Shown here: in pieces, positions 1-8,921 of the stretch
How positions within the stretch are numbered: position 1 is the first letter of the stretch
Layout of the letters: each line of letters begins with the position of its first letter
Source of the DNA: Staphylococcus cohnii subsp. cohnii
Lineage (GTDB): Bacteria > Bacillota > Bacilli > Staphylococcales > Staphylococcaceae
Reading direction: 5' to 3'
NCBI RefSeq assembly: GCF_002902365.1
Contig: NZ_PPQC01000025.1
Location: forward strand, 45,622-109,621
Length of the DNA stretch: 64,000 nt
Made by a program: the position numbers and the translations under genes
Notes under the pieces: generated by a model
The model's input: only the letters and a program-made list of their open reading frames with translations
Databases searched by the model: none
Told to the model about the DNA's origin: nothing

Positions 1-170
1 AATCCTAATTCACTTTTGACTTTGTCTATCCCTAGAACTGTCATTCGAGTGAAACCCAAAATAGCCTTCATAACTCCAAAAACTAGTTCTACATCAATTT
101 TTCTTTGACTGTAGATTTTTTTTAGTCTCTGGTTCTGAAAGTTGCTGATTAATTTGAGATTTAAAATACT
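1..170 (-). pseudogene. IS1182-family transposase, C-terminal remnant (cut by window edge)
   Basis: Read on the minus strand, about 1-113 translates to a run containing IYSQRKIDVELVFG and ILGFTRMTVLGIDKVK, which I recognise as the conserved C-terminal part of IS1182/IS1272-type transposases. Just upstream, about 113-170, the matching sequence (YFKSQINQQLSEPETKK-like) lies in a different frame. The break falls in a run of eight A bases, and a stop codon closes the upstream piece. The copy is therefore degraded here. The rest lies left of the window, so I cannot tell whether the whole element is dead. No inverted repeat end was identified with confidence. Confidence 0.7.
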
Positions 171-391
171 TTCAATTAAAATGCATTATTATCTTCTTAT
201 TAGTTTTTGAATTGCTTTCATACATAAATTTTTAAGTGGACATTTTAAACATTACATTCGTATAATTTGAGTCAAGTTATAATTTTTTTACATAAGTAAG
301 GCACCTCGTTAATTTGGTTTAGTAGTGTTTATTAAATTATACGAAAGGGTCTTACTTTTTGAATAAAAATGCAAATTGTACTGATTTTGTA
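171..391. other. AT-rich gene-free stretch between transposase remnant and putative small RNA
   Basis: No open frame with a ribosome binding site and no recognisable protein fragment is seen here. The sequence is very AT-rich. It could hold the promoter of the small RNA to its right and the end of the insertion element to its left, but no clear -35/-10 pair stands out. Confidence 0.4.
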
Positions 392-530
392 ACGTGCTGA
401 CGCCCGGGGAAATGATATGAGCGAGAGACTACAGTCTCGAGCTATATCCCCAAGCAAGCATGCACGATCAAAATCGGAAGATTTTAAATATAAAGAGGAC
501 AAATCCATTGTTAAGGATTTGTCCTCTTAT
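392..530 (+). ncRNA. putative structured small RNA ending in a strong terminator
   Basis: This stretch is more GC-rich than its surroundings and folds well. An outer stem pairs CGTGC (393-397) with GCACG (462-466). Inside it, GGGG (406-409) pairs with CCCC (448-451), ATAT (415-418) with ATAT (444-447), AGC with GCT, and GAGAC (425-429) with GTCTC (434-438) around a four-base loop. It ends in a 14-bp terminator hairpin (493-528). No convincing coding frame with a ribosome binding site is present. Nested pairing, base composition and a terminator on the plus strand suggest an independent small RNA or a cis-acting structure. I do not recognise the family, and the promoter was not identified. Confidence 0.45.
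493..528. terminator. bidirectional terminator between putative small RNA and gcvPB
   Basis: AAGAGGACAAATCC (493-506) pairs perfectly with GGATTTGTCCTCTT (515-528) around an eight-base loop. It is followed on plus by TATTTTG and on minus by TTTATATTTAAA. It can end the putative small RNA from the left and the gcv transcript from the right. Confidence 0.75.
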
Positions 531-533
531 TTT

Positions 534-564
534 GAGAATGGGGATTTATGCCCCAGCCTCCTCT
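534..564. repeat. short staphylococcal intergenic repeat (GGGGCATAAATCCCC type)
   Basis: On minus this reads GAGGCTGGGGCATAAATCCCC, with a small hairpin (GGGG/CCCC around six bases). Related words occur at 21395-21425 (GAGGCTGGGACATAAAG) and 46279-46310 (CTGGGGCATAAATC), all in gene-free gaps. I recall this motif as common between genes in staphylococcal genomes; the copy number cannot be judged from one window. Confidence 0.5.
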
Positions 565-640
565 ATTTTATTTGAGTTTACTGTCTCATACTTATTTTCG
601 TTTATTAAAACCAAAAGTTATTTGATTTGTTCTATTAAAA

Positions 641-2116
641 TTATTTTTCTGATCTTAAATTCTCAAATTTTAATACTGGTTGACGAGCAGCTTTCGTTTC
701 ATCTAAACGATCAATAATCGTTGTATGAGGTGCTTCTAAAACTTTGTCAGGGTTTTCTTTTGCTTCTTTCGCTATTTCAATCATTGTGTCACAGAAATAA
801 TCTAATGTTTCTTTAGATTCTGTTTCAGTTGGTTCAATCATCATACCCTCTTCTACATTTAATGGGAAATAAATAGTAGGTGGATGAACGCCAAAGTCAA
901 GTAAACGTTTTGCCATATCTAACGTTCGTACGCCATATTCTTTTTGTTTTGAACCACTTAAAACAAATTCATGTTTACAATATTGTTCATAAGGGATTTC
1001 AAAATGTTCTTTTAATCTTGCTTTAATATAGTTTGCATTTAATACTGCTGCTTCTGAAACTTCTTCAAGTCCTTTATTACCCATAGTTCTAATGTATGTG
1101 TAAGCGCGTAAATAAATACCGAAGTTACCATAAAATGGTTTAACGCGTCCGATTGAATTTTCGATATCATTATCATATTTATACACATCATTTTCTTTAA
1201 CGACCATTGGTTTTGGTAAGAAACTTGCAAGTTCTTTTTTAACACCAACTGGTCCTGAACCAGGTCCACCACCACCGTGTGGCCCAGTAAATGTTTTGTG
1301 TAAATTTAAGTGAACAGCATCAAAGCCCATATCTCCAGGTCTAACTTTGTCCATAATTGCATTTAAATTAGCACCATCATAGTACAATAACCCACCGGCT
1401 TCGTGTACGATATTTCGAATATCCATGATGTTTTGTTCGAAGATACCTAATGTATTTGGATTTGTAAGCATAATTGCAGCAGTGTTTTCATTAACGAGTC
1501 GTTTTAAATCTTCTATATCAACTTCTCCACGTTCATTAGATTTCACTGTAACAGCTTTAAATCCAGCGAATGCCGCTGAAGCTGGGTTTGTACCATGAGC
1601 AGAGTCAGGAACGATGACTTCGTTACGGTGTCCTTCGCCATTTTTTTCATGAAAAGCTTTGAAAATCATAAGTGCTGTCCATTCTCCATGAGCACCAGCA
1701 GCTGGTTGTAATGTAACTTCGTCCATACCAGTTATTTCTTTAAGTTCTTCTTGTAAGCTATGAATAATCTCTAATGATCCTTGTACCTGTGATTCATCTT
1801 GTAGTGGGTGTGATTCAGCAAATCCAGTTATTCTTGCTATTTTCTCATTTACCTTTGGATTATATTTCATGGTACATGATCCTAGCGGATAAAATCCTGA
1901 ATCCACACCAAAGTTTTTATTTGATAACTCTGTATAATGACGCACTAAATCTAGTTCTGCTACTTCAGGAAATTCAGCTTTATTTTTTCTGATAAATTTG
2001 TCATCTAATAGTTTATTAACTGCCCCATTATCAATTTCTTTTTTTGGTAAGGAGTATGCATAGCGACCTTCTTTAGAACGTTCAAAAATTAATGGACTAG
2101 ATTTACTTACTGCCAT
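641..2116 (-). CDS. gcvPB: glycine dehydrogenase (decarboxylating) subunit 2, P-protein C-terminal half
   Basis: Catalytic subunit of the P-protein of the glycine cleavage system, which decarboxylates glycine with pyridoxal phosphate and passes the aminomethyl group to lipoylated GcvH. The 491-residue protein carries the PLP lysine K274 in [16 protein letters not shown], with the glycine-rich loop typical of P-proteins, and the [11 protein letters not shown] segment near residue 80. The length fits the split two-subunit form of Firmicutes. Its start codon overlaps the end of gcvPA by 14 bases, implying translational coupling in a heteromeric enzyme. It is the last gene of the gcvT-gcvPA-gcvPB operon, controlled by the glycine riboswitch ahead of gcvT. 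Confidence 0.97.
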   Translation of the reverse strand: MAVSKSSPLIFERSKEGRYAYSLPKKEIDNGAVNKLLDDKFIRKNKAEFPEVAELDLVRHYTELSNKNFGVDSGFYPLGSCTMKYNPKVNEKIARITGFAESHPLQDESQVQGSLEIIHSLQEELKEITGMDEVTLQPAAGAHGEWTALMIFKAFHEKNGEGHRNEVIVPDSAHGTNPASAAFAGFKAVTVKSNERGEVDIEDLKRLVNENTAAIMLTNPNTLGIFEQNIMDIRNIVHEAGGLLYYDGANLNAIMDKVRPGDMGFDAVHLNLHKTFTGPHGGGGPGSGPVGVKKELASFLPKPMVVKENDVYKYDNDIENSIGRVKPFYGNFGIYLRAYTYIRTMGNKGLEEVSEAAVLNANYIKARLKEHFEIPYEQYCKHEFVLSGSKQKEYGVRTLDMAKRLLDFGVHPPTIYFPLNVEEGMMIEPTETESKETLDYFCDTMIEIAKEAKENPDKVLEAPHTTIIDRLDETKAARQPVLKFENLRSEK

Positions 2117-3455
2117 TTATTTCACCTGCTTTCTTAACAAATGTATCAATTTCATCTTTCGTTCGTAATTCTGTTACTGCAATTAACATGTGATTGTCGA
2201 AGTTTTCTACGATCTCGCTTAAATCAAATCCACCTATGATGTCTTCTTGAATTAAAGCATCGTTTACATCTTTAACAGGTTTATCAAATTTAACAACAAA
2301 TTCATTAAAAGATGTACCATTACTAACTTCAAATCCTTGTTGTTTAAATTGTTCTTTAGCATAGTTTGCATTTTCAAAATTTTGAACCGCAATATCATAG
2401 ATACCTTGTTTTCCTAAAGCAGACATACAAATTGATGAAGCCAATGCGTTTAATGCTTGATTTGAACATATATTTGATGTTGCTTTATCACGTCTTATAT
2501 GTTGTTCACGTGCTTGAAGTGTTAACACAAAACCACGGTTTCCATCTTGGTCTTCAGTTTGTCCTACTAGTCTACCAGGCGTTTTTCTCATAAGTTTCTT
2601 AGTAGTAGCAAAGAAACCACAATGAGGACCACCAAACTGTGTTGGAATACCAAATGGTTGCGTATCTCCCACTACAATATCTGCACCAAAACTACCTGGT
2701 GGTGTCAATAAGCCTAGTGCGATTGGATTTGTATAAACAATGAATAATGCTTTTTTATTTTCGATAAATGATTGGATTTTTTCTAAATCCTCTATCGAAC
2801 CATAAAAATTTGGATATTGAACTGCAACAGCAGCAGTATCATCATCAATTGCATTTTCAAGTTTTTCTAAATCTGTAATTGTACCATCTAAATCAACTTC
2901 AACAACTTCAAATTCTTCGCGTGTTTTTACATATGTGTGTAACACATGTAGTGCTTGATAATGCATACCTTTTGAAACAACAATTTTATTTTTACGCGTT
3001 TGGTTAAATGCTAGAATACAAGCTTCTGCAAAACTTGTCATACCATCGTACATGGATGAGTTGGCAATATCCATATCTGTTAATTCACAGATTAATGTTT
3101 GAAATTCAAAGATAGCTTGTAACTCACCTTGTGAAATTTCGGGTTGATAAGGTGTATAGGCAGTATAAAATTCAGAACGCGAGATCATTGCATCTACAAC
3201 TGCTGGTGCATAGTGATCATAAACACCTGCACCTAAAAATGTAGTATGTGTTTCTTTAGTGATATTTTTACTAGCAATTTTATTAAGCCTTTTAGTTAAT
3301 GTGGTTTCAGATTCAGCATCAGGAATAGCTAATTCTCTGTTTAATAAAATGTCTTTGGGAACATCTCCAAATAATTCACTGATCGATTCAGCGCCAATTG
3401 TTTGAAGCATTTCATTTTTATCTTGATCTGTTAATGGAATATAACGATGACTCAC
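2103..3455 (-). CDS. gcvPA: glycine dehydrogenase (decarboxylating) subunit 1, P-protein N-terminal half
   Basis: Partner subunit of GcvPB in the split P-protein. It has the PLP-transferase fold but no PLP lysine of its own. The 450 residues begin [13 protein letters not shown] and include [39 protein letters not shown] and [12 protein letters not shown], all typical of GcvPA. It starts 17 bases after gcvT and overlaps gcvPB by 14 bases, so the three genes form one operon. The reaction yields CO2, NADH-linked oxidation products and methylene-THF together with GcvT, GcvH and GcvL; the latter two are not in this window. Confidence 0.97.
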   Translation of the reverse strand: MSHRYIPLTDQDKNEMLQTIGAESISELFGDVPKDILLNRELAIPDAESETTLTKRLNKIASKNITKETHTTFLGAGVYDHYAPAVVDAMISRSEFYTAYTPYQPEISQGELQAIFEFQTLICELTDMDIANSSMYDGMTSFAEACILAFNQTRKNKIVVSKGMHYQALHVLHTYVKTREEFEVVEVDLDGTITDLEKLENAIDDDTAAVAVQYPNFYGSIEDLEKIQSFIENKKALFIVYTNPIALGLLTPPGSFGADIVVGDTQPFGIPTQFGGPHCGFFATTKKLMRKTPGRLVGQTEDQDGNRGFVLTLQAREQHIRRDKATSNICSNQALNALASSICMSALGKQGIYDIAVQNFENANYAKEQFKQQGFEVSNGTSFNEFVVKFDKPVKDVNDALIQEDIIGGFDLSEIVENFDNHMLIAVTELRTKDEIDTFVKKAGEINGSK

Positions 3456-3472
3456 AGTAACACCCCTTTAAA

Positions 3473-4564
3473 TTATTTAGTAATTTGATTTTTCTTAACA
3501 ATTTTTGCTTTTGCTTGTCTTTTTCTTATTTGTACTATAACTTCCTTGCCCATTTCAAATGCATCTCTATCAATTATAGCTAAACCAATAGACTTACCAC
3601 TTAACGGAGATTGAGTACCTGAAGTAACTTCACCAATTTCATTTCCATCGATATCATAAACAGTGTAACCAGTTCGTGGAATTCCTTTGTCAATCATTTC
3701 AATTCCTACTGTTCTTCTCTTAGAACCATTTTCTTTTTGATCTTTTAACACGTTCTTACCTATAAAATCAGCGTCGATTAATGGTTTAGCAGCAAATGCA
3801 ATTCCACCTTCATATGGTGTGATTGATTCACTTAAATCTTGTCCATGAAGTGGTAAACCAGCCTCTAATCTTAATGTATCTCTGGCACCAAGACCACATG
3901 GTTCCACATCATATTCTAATATTGATTCCCATAGATATGGTGTATCTTCTGATTTACAATAAATTTCGAAGCCATCTTCACCTGTATAACCAGATTGTGA
4001 TAATATTACATTTTTTCCAAAGAATTCAACATCTTGTAGGAATTCAAATGGAGTCATCTGTGATACATCTTGATTCACATGTTCTTGAACAAAATTACGT
4101 GCTTTTGGACCTTGTATAGCTAATTGCCCATATTCTGTTGAAACATTTAAAACTTCAGCATCGAAATTTTCTGCTTGTTTTTTCATCCAATCAAAGTCTT
4201 TATCAGTATTTCCAGCATTAACGACTAGTAAATATTCTTTTTCACTAAGTTTATAGGTAATTAAATCATCAATGATACCGCCTTGTTCGTTACACAATGC
4301 TGTATATTGTGCTTTCTTTGTGTCTAAATTATCAGTATCATTTGAAAGTAAGTATTGCACTAATTGATCTGCTTCAGCACTTTTTATTAAAATTTCTCCC
4401 ATGTGACTTACGTCAAATAAGCCCATATTTGTTCTTACAGCATTGTGCTCATCTTTAATACTTGAAAATTGAACTGGCATAGCCCAACCACCAAATTCAA
4501 CAATTTTTGCACCAAGATCCACGAAGTTTTGATAAAGTGGCGTGTGTTTTAATTCATTTACCAT
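3473..4564 (-). CDS. gcvT: aminomethyltransferase, T-protein of glycine cleavage system
   Basis: GcvT releases ammonia from the aminomethyl-lipoyl arm of GcvH and transfers the one-carbon unit to tetrahydrofolate. The 363-residue protein has the YgfZ/GcvT folate-binding domain, with [11 protein letters not shown] near residue 50, an LAIQGPKA segment near residue 150, [12 protein letters not shown] near residue 195, and the C-terminal barrel ([19 protein letters not shown]). The start is the ATG at 4562-4564, seven bases after a GGGGG ribosome binding site. It is the first gene of the gcv operon, directly behind the riboswitch terminator. Confidence 0.97.
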   Translation of the reverse strand: MVNELKHTPLYQNFVDLGAKIVEFGGWAMPVQFSSIKDEHNAVRTNMGLFDVSHMGEILIKSAEADQLVQYLLSNDTDNLDTKKAQYTALCNEQGGIIDDLITYKLSEKEYLLVVNAGNTDKDFDWMKKQAENFDAEVLNVSTEYGQLAIQGPKARNFVQEHVNQDVSQMTPFEFLQDVEFFGKNVILSQSGYTGEDGFEIYCKSEDTPYLWESILEYDVEPCGLGARDTLRLEAGLPLHGQDLSESITPYEGGIAFAAKPLIDADFIGKNVLKDQKENGSKRRTVGIEMIDKGIPRTGYTVYDIDGNEIGEVTSGTQSPLSGKSIGLAIIDRDAFEMGKEVIVQIRKRQAKAKIVKKNQITK

Positions 4565-4590
4565 TGCTAAACCCCCTATTATTGTATTAA

Positions 4591-4730
4591 AAAAGACAGA
4601 GTAGACTAAGCCTACCCTGTCAAAAATCCAGGAATGCGTCTCAGTATTATCCTTTTGCCTGAGAGTTTCGTTAAACTTGCACCTTCGGCGATGGTTAAAA
4701 TCAATTATTAACCATTCTCTCTAATACTGG
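4591..4730 (-). promoter_or_regulatory. glycine riboswitch with one aptamer and a terminator
   Basis: On minus, P1 pairs CAGTATTA (4728-4721) with TAATACTG (4649-4642). Between them lie the glycine aptamer signatures: GAGAGAATGG, CGCCGAAGG followed by GCAAG, and AAACTCTCAGGCAAAAGGA. Only one aptamer is visible, whereas many gcv operons carry two in tandem. After a short linker, GACAGGGTAG-loop-CTACTCTGTC and a run of T bases (4621-4591) form a terminator just before the gcvT ribosome binding site, so glycine should relieve termination. The 5' strand of P1 is also the end of the aroK coding sequence (codons for Gln-Tyr and the stop). Confidence 0.92.
4594..4621 (-). terminator. expression-platform terminator of the glycine riboswitch
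   Basis: On minus GACAGGGTAG pairs with CTACTCTGTC (one imperfect pair) around a short loop, followed by TTTTTT. It sits between the glycine aptamer and gcvT and is the likely switching element. Confidence 0.85.
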
Positions 4731-5245
4731 TCATTCGCTTTCATCGATTCCAATATTTTTTTATATGTAACTGGAAGCGACTTATTACTATTCACTTTGA
4801 TGAATGCGATTTCATTATATCTTGAAACTCTAGTTGAATACAAGCTTTTTAGTTTAAAAAGCGGTTTATTATTTGCATTGGGTCTGTTGCTATCATTTTT
4901 AATTCTATCGTATAGAATTTCTATATCACAATCTAACCATACAACATGTTTTTGTTCTATTAATAAGTTAAAAGCATCATTGCCCTCGATGATGCCTCCA
5001 CCTGTAGCAATGACATCAAATTGATTAACACATTCTTTTAAGTATTTAAACTCCAAGTTACGAAAACCTTTTTCACCTAATTGTTCAAAAATCTCTGGTA
5101 TTGTTTTCTCTTCTTGTTGTACTATAAATTCATCTAAATCTACAAAAGTTAATTGATTGTGTTGTGCAATATATTTCCCTAATGTTGTTTTACCTGTACC
5201 CATAAAACCTATTAAAATAAGCGGTGTTTTAATTTTATTGTTCAA
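4721..5245 (-). CDS. aroK: shikimate kinase
   Basis: Phosphorylates shikimate to shikimate 3-phosphate in the aromatic amino acid pathway. The Walker A loop is G13-F-M-G-T-G-K19-T; later come IATGGGIIE and the lid region with RPNANN. I choose the TTG at 5243-5245 as start: it follows AAGGAAG at good spacing and gives 174 residues, the length I recall for S. aureus. The upstream in-frame ATG (5306-5308) has no ribosome binding site and would put comGG-encoding sequence into the protein. It overlaps comGG by 11 bases, so it is probably co-transcribed with the comG operon. Its last codons form part of the glycine riboswitch P1 stem. The sequence looks well diverged from S. aureus AroK. Confidence 0.93.
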   Translation of the reverse strand: MNNKIKTPLILIGFMGTGKTTLGKYIAQHNQLTFVDLDEFIVQQEEKTIPEIFEQLGEKGFRNLEFKYLKECVNQFDVIATGGGIIEGNDAFNLLIEQKHVVWLDCDIEILYDRIKNDSNRPNANNKPLFKLKSLYSTRVSRYNEIAFIKVNSNKSLPVTYKKILESMKANDQY

Positions 5246-5432
5246 AAATATCTTCCTTTTGTAATTGTAGTTTAATTTGTTTATCATAATAAGACTCAAT
5301 ATTATCAAGTGTTTTTAGCTGAATATTAAATTGAGAAGAATATATTGCTATTAGTGATAAATATAGCATATAAATAACCATCACAAAAGGGTATATGTAC
5401 CCGTTTATATTAGAATTGAATTGTTTTTTCAA
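5235..5432 (-). CDS. small membrane protein at the comGG position
   Basis: A 65-residue protein, [10 protein letters not shown]..., with one hydrophobic segment at about residues 10-32 followed by a charged tail. It sits where comGG lies in other Firmicutes, after comGF and before aroK. I choose the TTG at 5430-5432, five bases after a perfect GAAGGAGG; an in-frame ATG at 5445-5447 lies upstream but overlaps that site. It overlaps the end of comGF by 23 bases and aroK by 11. It is much shorter than the roughly 120-residue ComGG of Bacillus subtilis and lacks a clear prepilin cleavage motif, so the ComGG assignment rests on position and topology only. Confidence 0.6.
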   Translation of the reverse strand: MKKQFNSNINGYIYPFVMVIYMLYLSLIAIYSSQFNIQLKTLDNIESYYDKQIKLQLQKEDIFEQ

Positions 5433-5853
5433 AAGTACCTCCTTCATAATGCATTTTCAATTTTAATTTTATGTGTTTATTTTTTAATAATATGAACTGT
5501 GCATTTGTTACATTATTTAATAAAGTTATGTTTCCTGTATTATTTATTGTTTTGATAATCTTATTGTTTTTGAACTCATATCTATTAGTATTTTCTCTTG
5601 TGTCGAATTTTAATATTCGTCCCTTTTTTTCAATTTCTATTGCCGTTGAATTTCTTTGCAATAGTGCTTCGGTTAAGTCTCTAGAAAAAAACTCTATGTC
5701 AATGGATGATTCAAAATTAGACTGATGTTTTACAGGGGAGATTGATTTATATAACAAAGGTAACATTGTAAATATCAATAAAGTGATAAATAGTGCAAAT
5801 AATACTTCAATGTAAGTAAAACTTGAATATTTATTTGTAAAAACATTTTTCAT
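5410..5853 (-). CDS. comGF: minor competence pseudopilin ComGF
   Basis: A 147-residue protein starting MKNVFTNKYSSFTYIEVLFALFITLL. It has a short basic leader followed by a pilin-like hydrophobic helix with the Glu at position 5 after the presumed cleavage point, then a soluble domain ending KTIQF. It would be a minor subunit of the transformation pseudopilus, needed with ComGC for DNA binding at the cell surface. Its ATG overlaps the end of comGE by 23 bases. The whole comGA-GG series is tightly overlapping, implying one transcript and translational coupling. Confidence 0.85.
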   Translation of the reverse strand: MKNVFTNKYSSFTYIEVLFALFITLLIFTMLPLLYKSISPVKHQSNFESSIDIEFFSRDLTEALLQRNSTAIEIEKKGRILKFDTRENTNRYEFKNNKIIKTINNTGNITLLNNVTNAQFILLKNKHIKLKLKMHYEGGTFEKTIQF

Positions 5854-6124
5854 TAACTTGATCCTTTTTTCTTATACATAAATTTGAATTGGTTAATTTA
5901 ATTTTGTATCCTTCAATATCGATGCCTTTTAGTAAACTTTCACGATCATTATGTTTTAACGTTAATAATATTATTCTTTTCATGTTTAAACTGTCAATTT
6001 TATCGTTGAAAGTATGATTTAATTGTAAAATCATAGGCAAAAAAACACTGCACATTAAAAGCATACAAACAAAAGCAATATATGCATCCATAAGTATACT
6101 ACCGTTAATGCCTCTGTTTCTCAT
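5831..6124 (-). CDS. comGE: minor competence pseudopilin ComGE
   Basis: A 97-residue protein, MRNRGINGSILMDAYIAFVCMLLMCSVFLPMIL. It has a short leader, one hydrophobic helix (about residues 10-33) and a small soluble part. It is weakly conserved as expected for ComGE and is placed by order: it overlaps comGD by 20 bases and comGF by 23. Its likely role is as a minor pseudopilin in the complex that primes assembly of the competence pilus. It has no intact Phe-Thr-Leu-Ile-Glu motif, as in other ComGE proteins. Confidence 0.8.
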   Translation of the reverse strand: MRNRGINGSILMDAYIAFVCMLLMCSVFLPMILQLNHTFNDKIDSLNMKRIILLTLKHNDRESLLKGIDIEGYKIKLTNSNLCIRKKDQVNEKCFYK

Positions 6125-6545
6125 ATCTTAATCTTCCTTTTTCAATATGAAATATTAATTTAAATAATTCGTTATCTACTGATAAAAAAATACTACCAAA
6201 TTTATTTGTATTACCTTTATTGTTGAATGTTAAATATTTTAAATTACTTTTAGGATGTATATAAGTATTTATTGGAAAATTTATATCTTTATTTTCAGTT
6301 GATTGTTCTCTAACAATGATTTTATTCGAATAGTCGTTAAATATGAGTGTTATAGATTTATCATCTTTAATCGCTTTAGATTTCAAATAATTTAGTTGAA
6401 TGATTAAAGTATTCATAAAGTTATTGTTTTCATTAATTTTCTTATCGTTTATTGATAGATGGTTTACTTGAATAAATAATAAGACACTAATGATACCCAT
6501 AACTAATAGCATTTCTATATATGTAAATGCTTTGCTAGTTTGCAA
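6105..6545 (-). CDS. comGD: minor competence pseudopilin ComGD
   Basis: A 146-residue prepilin-like protein. The leader MQTSKA is followed by FTYIEMLLVMGIISVLLFI, a class III signal peptide for the prepilin peptidase ComC, with Glu at position 5 of the mature form. The rest is a soluble globular domain. The start is a TTG at 6543-6545 within the last codons of comGC (11-base overlap), with GGTGAAG upstream inside comGC. It is part of the comG operon. Confidence 0.88.
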   Translation of the reverse strand: MQTSKAFTYIEMLLVMGIISVLLFIQVNHLSINDKKINENNNFMNTLIIQLNYLKSKAIKDDKSITLIFNDYSNKIIVREQSTENKDINFPINTYIHPKSNLKYLTFNNKGNTNKFGSIFLSVDNELFKLIFHIEKGRLRYEKQRH

Positions 6546-6852
6546 TTACTTCACCGTTATTTATAGTAATGGTTGATCCTGATTTACATTTTTTTTGATT
6601 TTCTTTGATATAGCCATCCGCAATCAGTTCATCTATAGACTGTGGTTTTTTATTATGTTTTAGAGTAAATTCTTCAACTTGACTTTCAATCATTTTTATT
6701 TGTGCTTCGCAACCAGTACTTTGAATATGTGAAGATTGTTTTGCAATATTGGGTATAATCAAAATCAATAATAAGCTTATAATTAATAATACAAGGAGCA
6801 TTTCAATTAAAGTAAATGCACGCTTATTAAAAGACTGTTTTATTTTGTTCAT
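6535..6852 (-). CDS. comGC: major competence pseudopilin ComGC
   Basis: A 105-residue prepilin. MNKIKQSFNKRA is the leader, then FTLIEMLLVLLIISLLLILIIPNIAKQ is the N-methylation motif and hydrophobic helix. Two cysteines in the mature part (in TGCEA and KKCKSG) could form the disulfide reported in B. subtilis ComGC. It is the main structural subunit of the pseudopilus that carries DNA to ComEA. The ATG follows GGAGG at seven bases. The gene starts 19 bases after the end of comGB. Confidence 0.94.
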   Translation of the reverse strand: MNKIKQSFNKRAFTLIEMLLVLLIISLLLILIIPNIAKQSSHIQSTGCEAQIKMIESQVEEFTLKHNKKPQSIDELIADGYIKENQKKCKSGSTITINNGEVIAN

Positions 6853-6871
6853 TAAAAACCTCCAAATGTTA

Positions 6872-7938
6872 TTATTTAATCGTTTGCATTAGATCGAACA
6901 TAGGTAACATTATGACTAAATATAAGGAAATGATCAGTATCCCTAGCATGATAAATATAATTGGTTGTATAAATTTAATTATTAATTGTAAATACCGTTC
7001 AATTTTTGTAAATATGATTTCGCTATATAATTTTAATTCTATGTCTAGTTTCCCTGTCTTTTCACCCTCCTCAATAAAATTAATCAACCCTTCTTCAAAA
7101 CAAGAAATCTTTTTTAAAATCTCACTTAACTTATGACCGCTTTGTGTACCTGTTGCTAATTTTCGAGCAAGGTAAATTAAATATGTGTCGTTTTTTTGCT
7201 TAGAATATATATCAACGATTGATTGTAAGGTCACGCCGTTTTTGTAAAACAATGCAAATTCTGTAGAAAGTCTGTAAGTTTTATAAAATTTAAAAAAGTA
7301 CGTAAAATAGGGATTTTTAATATAATACTGTACTTCAAGTTAATCGATAATGTTTTTATGATTTTATAAAATAAATAGGAAAAAATTAAGCAGATTAATG
7401 TAATAATAAGCAATGCTTTAGGTAGATATATTAATATAGAGGATAAGATTAATTGAGTTTTTGATATTTCAACATCAAAGCTATTATAGAATGCTTGAAA
7501 TTCAGGTATAATAGTATGATTTAAAATTATTAACATTCCTATAAAAATTGTGATTAATAGTAAGGGATATTGCAGTGTTCTAATTAGTTGTTGCTTTGCT
7601 TTGTGATTTCGAATCAAATAGTCTTTTGCATGTGGTAGTGTTGATGTGAGTTCACTAAATAATTCTGAGAAATATATTAACATGATAATAATTTTAGGAT
7701 ATTTTAGAAGTAATAGGATTTCATAACATTGTGCACCTTGATCTAGACGCGTATTAATCAAAGAAACTAATTTGGGTGATTTTATTTTTATATGTTGTAA
7801 TAAAAATTTAAATGATTCCGATAATGTGAAACCATGTTGAAGTAAATCATGTAATCTTTGAAGTAAGTCAATTTGATTCTTTTCGCTGATAAGCATAAAT
7901 CGAGGTGTATTAAAGATATCTATTGAGTGTTTCTTCAC
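6872..7938 (-). pseudogene. comGB: ComGB, polytopic pilus assembly protein, frameshifted
   Basis: Membrane platform protein of the competence pilus (T2SSF family, two helical repeats with three membrane segments). The N-terminal part reads from the GTG at 7936-7938 (six bases after GGAG inside comGA) to a stop at 7231. The C-terminal part (TYRLSTEFALFYKNGV ... IMLPMFDLMQTIK) lies in the -1 frame from about 7280 to 6872. Adding one A to the run of four A (plus 7279-7282, TTTT) gives ...LNFIKTYRLSTEFALFYKNGV... and a full-length protein of about 355 residues, the family length. Both halves are otherwise well preserved. It is either a real one-base deletion or a sequencing error; translation by -1 slippage is possible but unsupported. 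Confidence 0.88.
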
Positions 7939-8884
7939 AAATTTCTCCTTCTTTTGCCATTTCTTGCAACTTGTAAGATAAATTTTTGAATGTGTTCGGA
8001 AGTGTAAGTTGATTTTCAAAATAAAAGTCTATATCTTCACGGTTTAATTGTTCATAAATAAGAGAACGTTCATTCTTTGAAGTGATTACTAATCTCTGAT
8101 TAATAATACTTAATACCGTCTGTCGCAGTTCTTGAATCGTAATGCCCATTTCTAATAATCTACTCAATGCGCCTTTACAATTATTTGAATGTATCGTTGA
8201 AAGTACTAAATGCCCACTTAAACTTGCATGAATTACTTGTTTAGCAATCATTGCATCCCTGATTTCACCAATGAGTATTATATCAGGATCACACCTCAAA
8301 ATAGCCTTAAAAGAATTAGCGTAATTAATACCTGCTTTTTCGTTGATAGACACTTGAGTAATTCCCTCAACTAAACGCTCTACAGGATCTTCTACGGTAA
8401 TGATGTTAACATTTAAATGCTCCTTTGCGTGTACTATGAGCTGATACATTAATGTACTTTTTCCAGATCCCGTCGGACCGCTAAACAGTATTAACCCTTG
8501 TTTTTTATGAACTAGTTTAAATAATTGATTAATACTAAGTGCTTTTGCAGAATTTTGAAAGTATTGAGGTATAATTCTCACTACACAACTTTCAAATCCT
8601 AGAGATAAAGGTAAAGTTGAAACTCTTAAATAATATAATTGTTTGAGTTTGTAAGCATATCTTCCACTTTGCGCAGTGCTATGTGTTGAGACATCTAAGC
8701 CAGCCTGATATTTCATATATGTGAGCAATTTCCTATAAATATGAACTTCAACTGTTTCTATAGTGCTTAAATATTCTTTTTTCCTAAATTTAATGTGTAC
8801 TTTGTTTTGGTCAGGGATAAAATGTACATCTGATACATTTTCATTAATAGCTTTATCAATAATGTTTTTAAAGAGTAACTTCAA
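7910..8884 (-). CDS. comGA: competence traffic ATPase ComGA
   Basis: GspE/PilB-type ATPase that powers assembly of the competence pseudopilus at the inner face of the membrane. The 324-residue protein has Walker A G136-PTGSGKS-T144, the Asp box ITVEDPVE, Walker B PDIILIGEIRD and the His box LSTIHSN. The start is the TTG at 8882-8884, seven bases after AGGAGG. That ribosome binding site is the 3' arm of a terminator-like hairpin, and the UUG is the end of its U-tract. First gene of comGA-GB-GC-GD-GE-GF-(GG)-aroK. In S. aureus this operon depends on the competence sigma factor SigH (established knowledge). Confidence 0.95.
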   Translation of the reverse strand: MKLLFKNIIDKAINENVSDVHFIPDQNKVHIKFRKKEYLSTIETVEVHIYRKLLTYMKYQAGLDVSTHSTAQSGRYAYKLKQLYYLRVSTLPLSLGFESCVVRIIPQYFQNSAKALSINQLFKLVHKKQGLILFSGPTGSGKSTLMYQLIVHAKEHLNVNIITVEDPVERLVEGITQVSINEKAGINYANSFKAILRCDPDIILIGEIRDAMIAKQVIHASLSGHLVLSTIHSNNCKGALSRLLEMGITIQELRQTVLSIINQRLVITSKNERSLIYEQLNREDIDFYFENQLTLPNTFKNLSYKLQEMAKEGEICEETLNRYL

Positions 8885-8887
8885 AAA

Positions 8888-8921
8888 AACACCTCCTACA
8901 ATAATACACGTAGGAGGTGTT
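8888..8921 (-). terminator. terminator hairpin of yqgX that also holds the comGA ribosome binding site
   Basis: A perfect 12-bp stem, 8888-8899 (AACACCTCCTAC) with 8910-8921 (GTAGGAGGTGTT), closes a ten-base loop. On minus it is followed directly by a U-tract that ends in the comGA start codon UUG. The 3' arm contains AGGAGG, so the ribosome binding site is paired whenever the whole hairpin is transcribed. Confidence 0.9.

Noticed and set aside
460..717. Open frame on plus over the small RNA, its terminator and the gcvPB end
   Set aside because: No ribosome binding site, runs through a terminator hairpin and antisense to gcvPB; composition is not protein-like.
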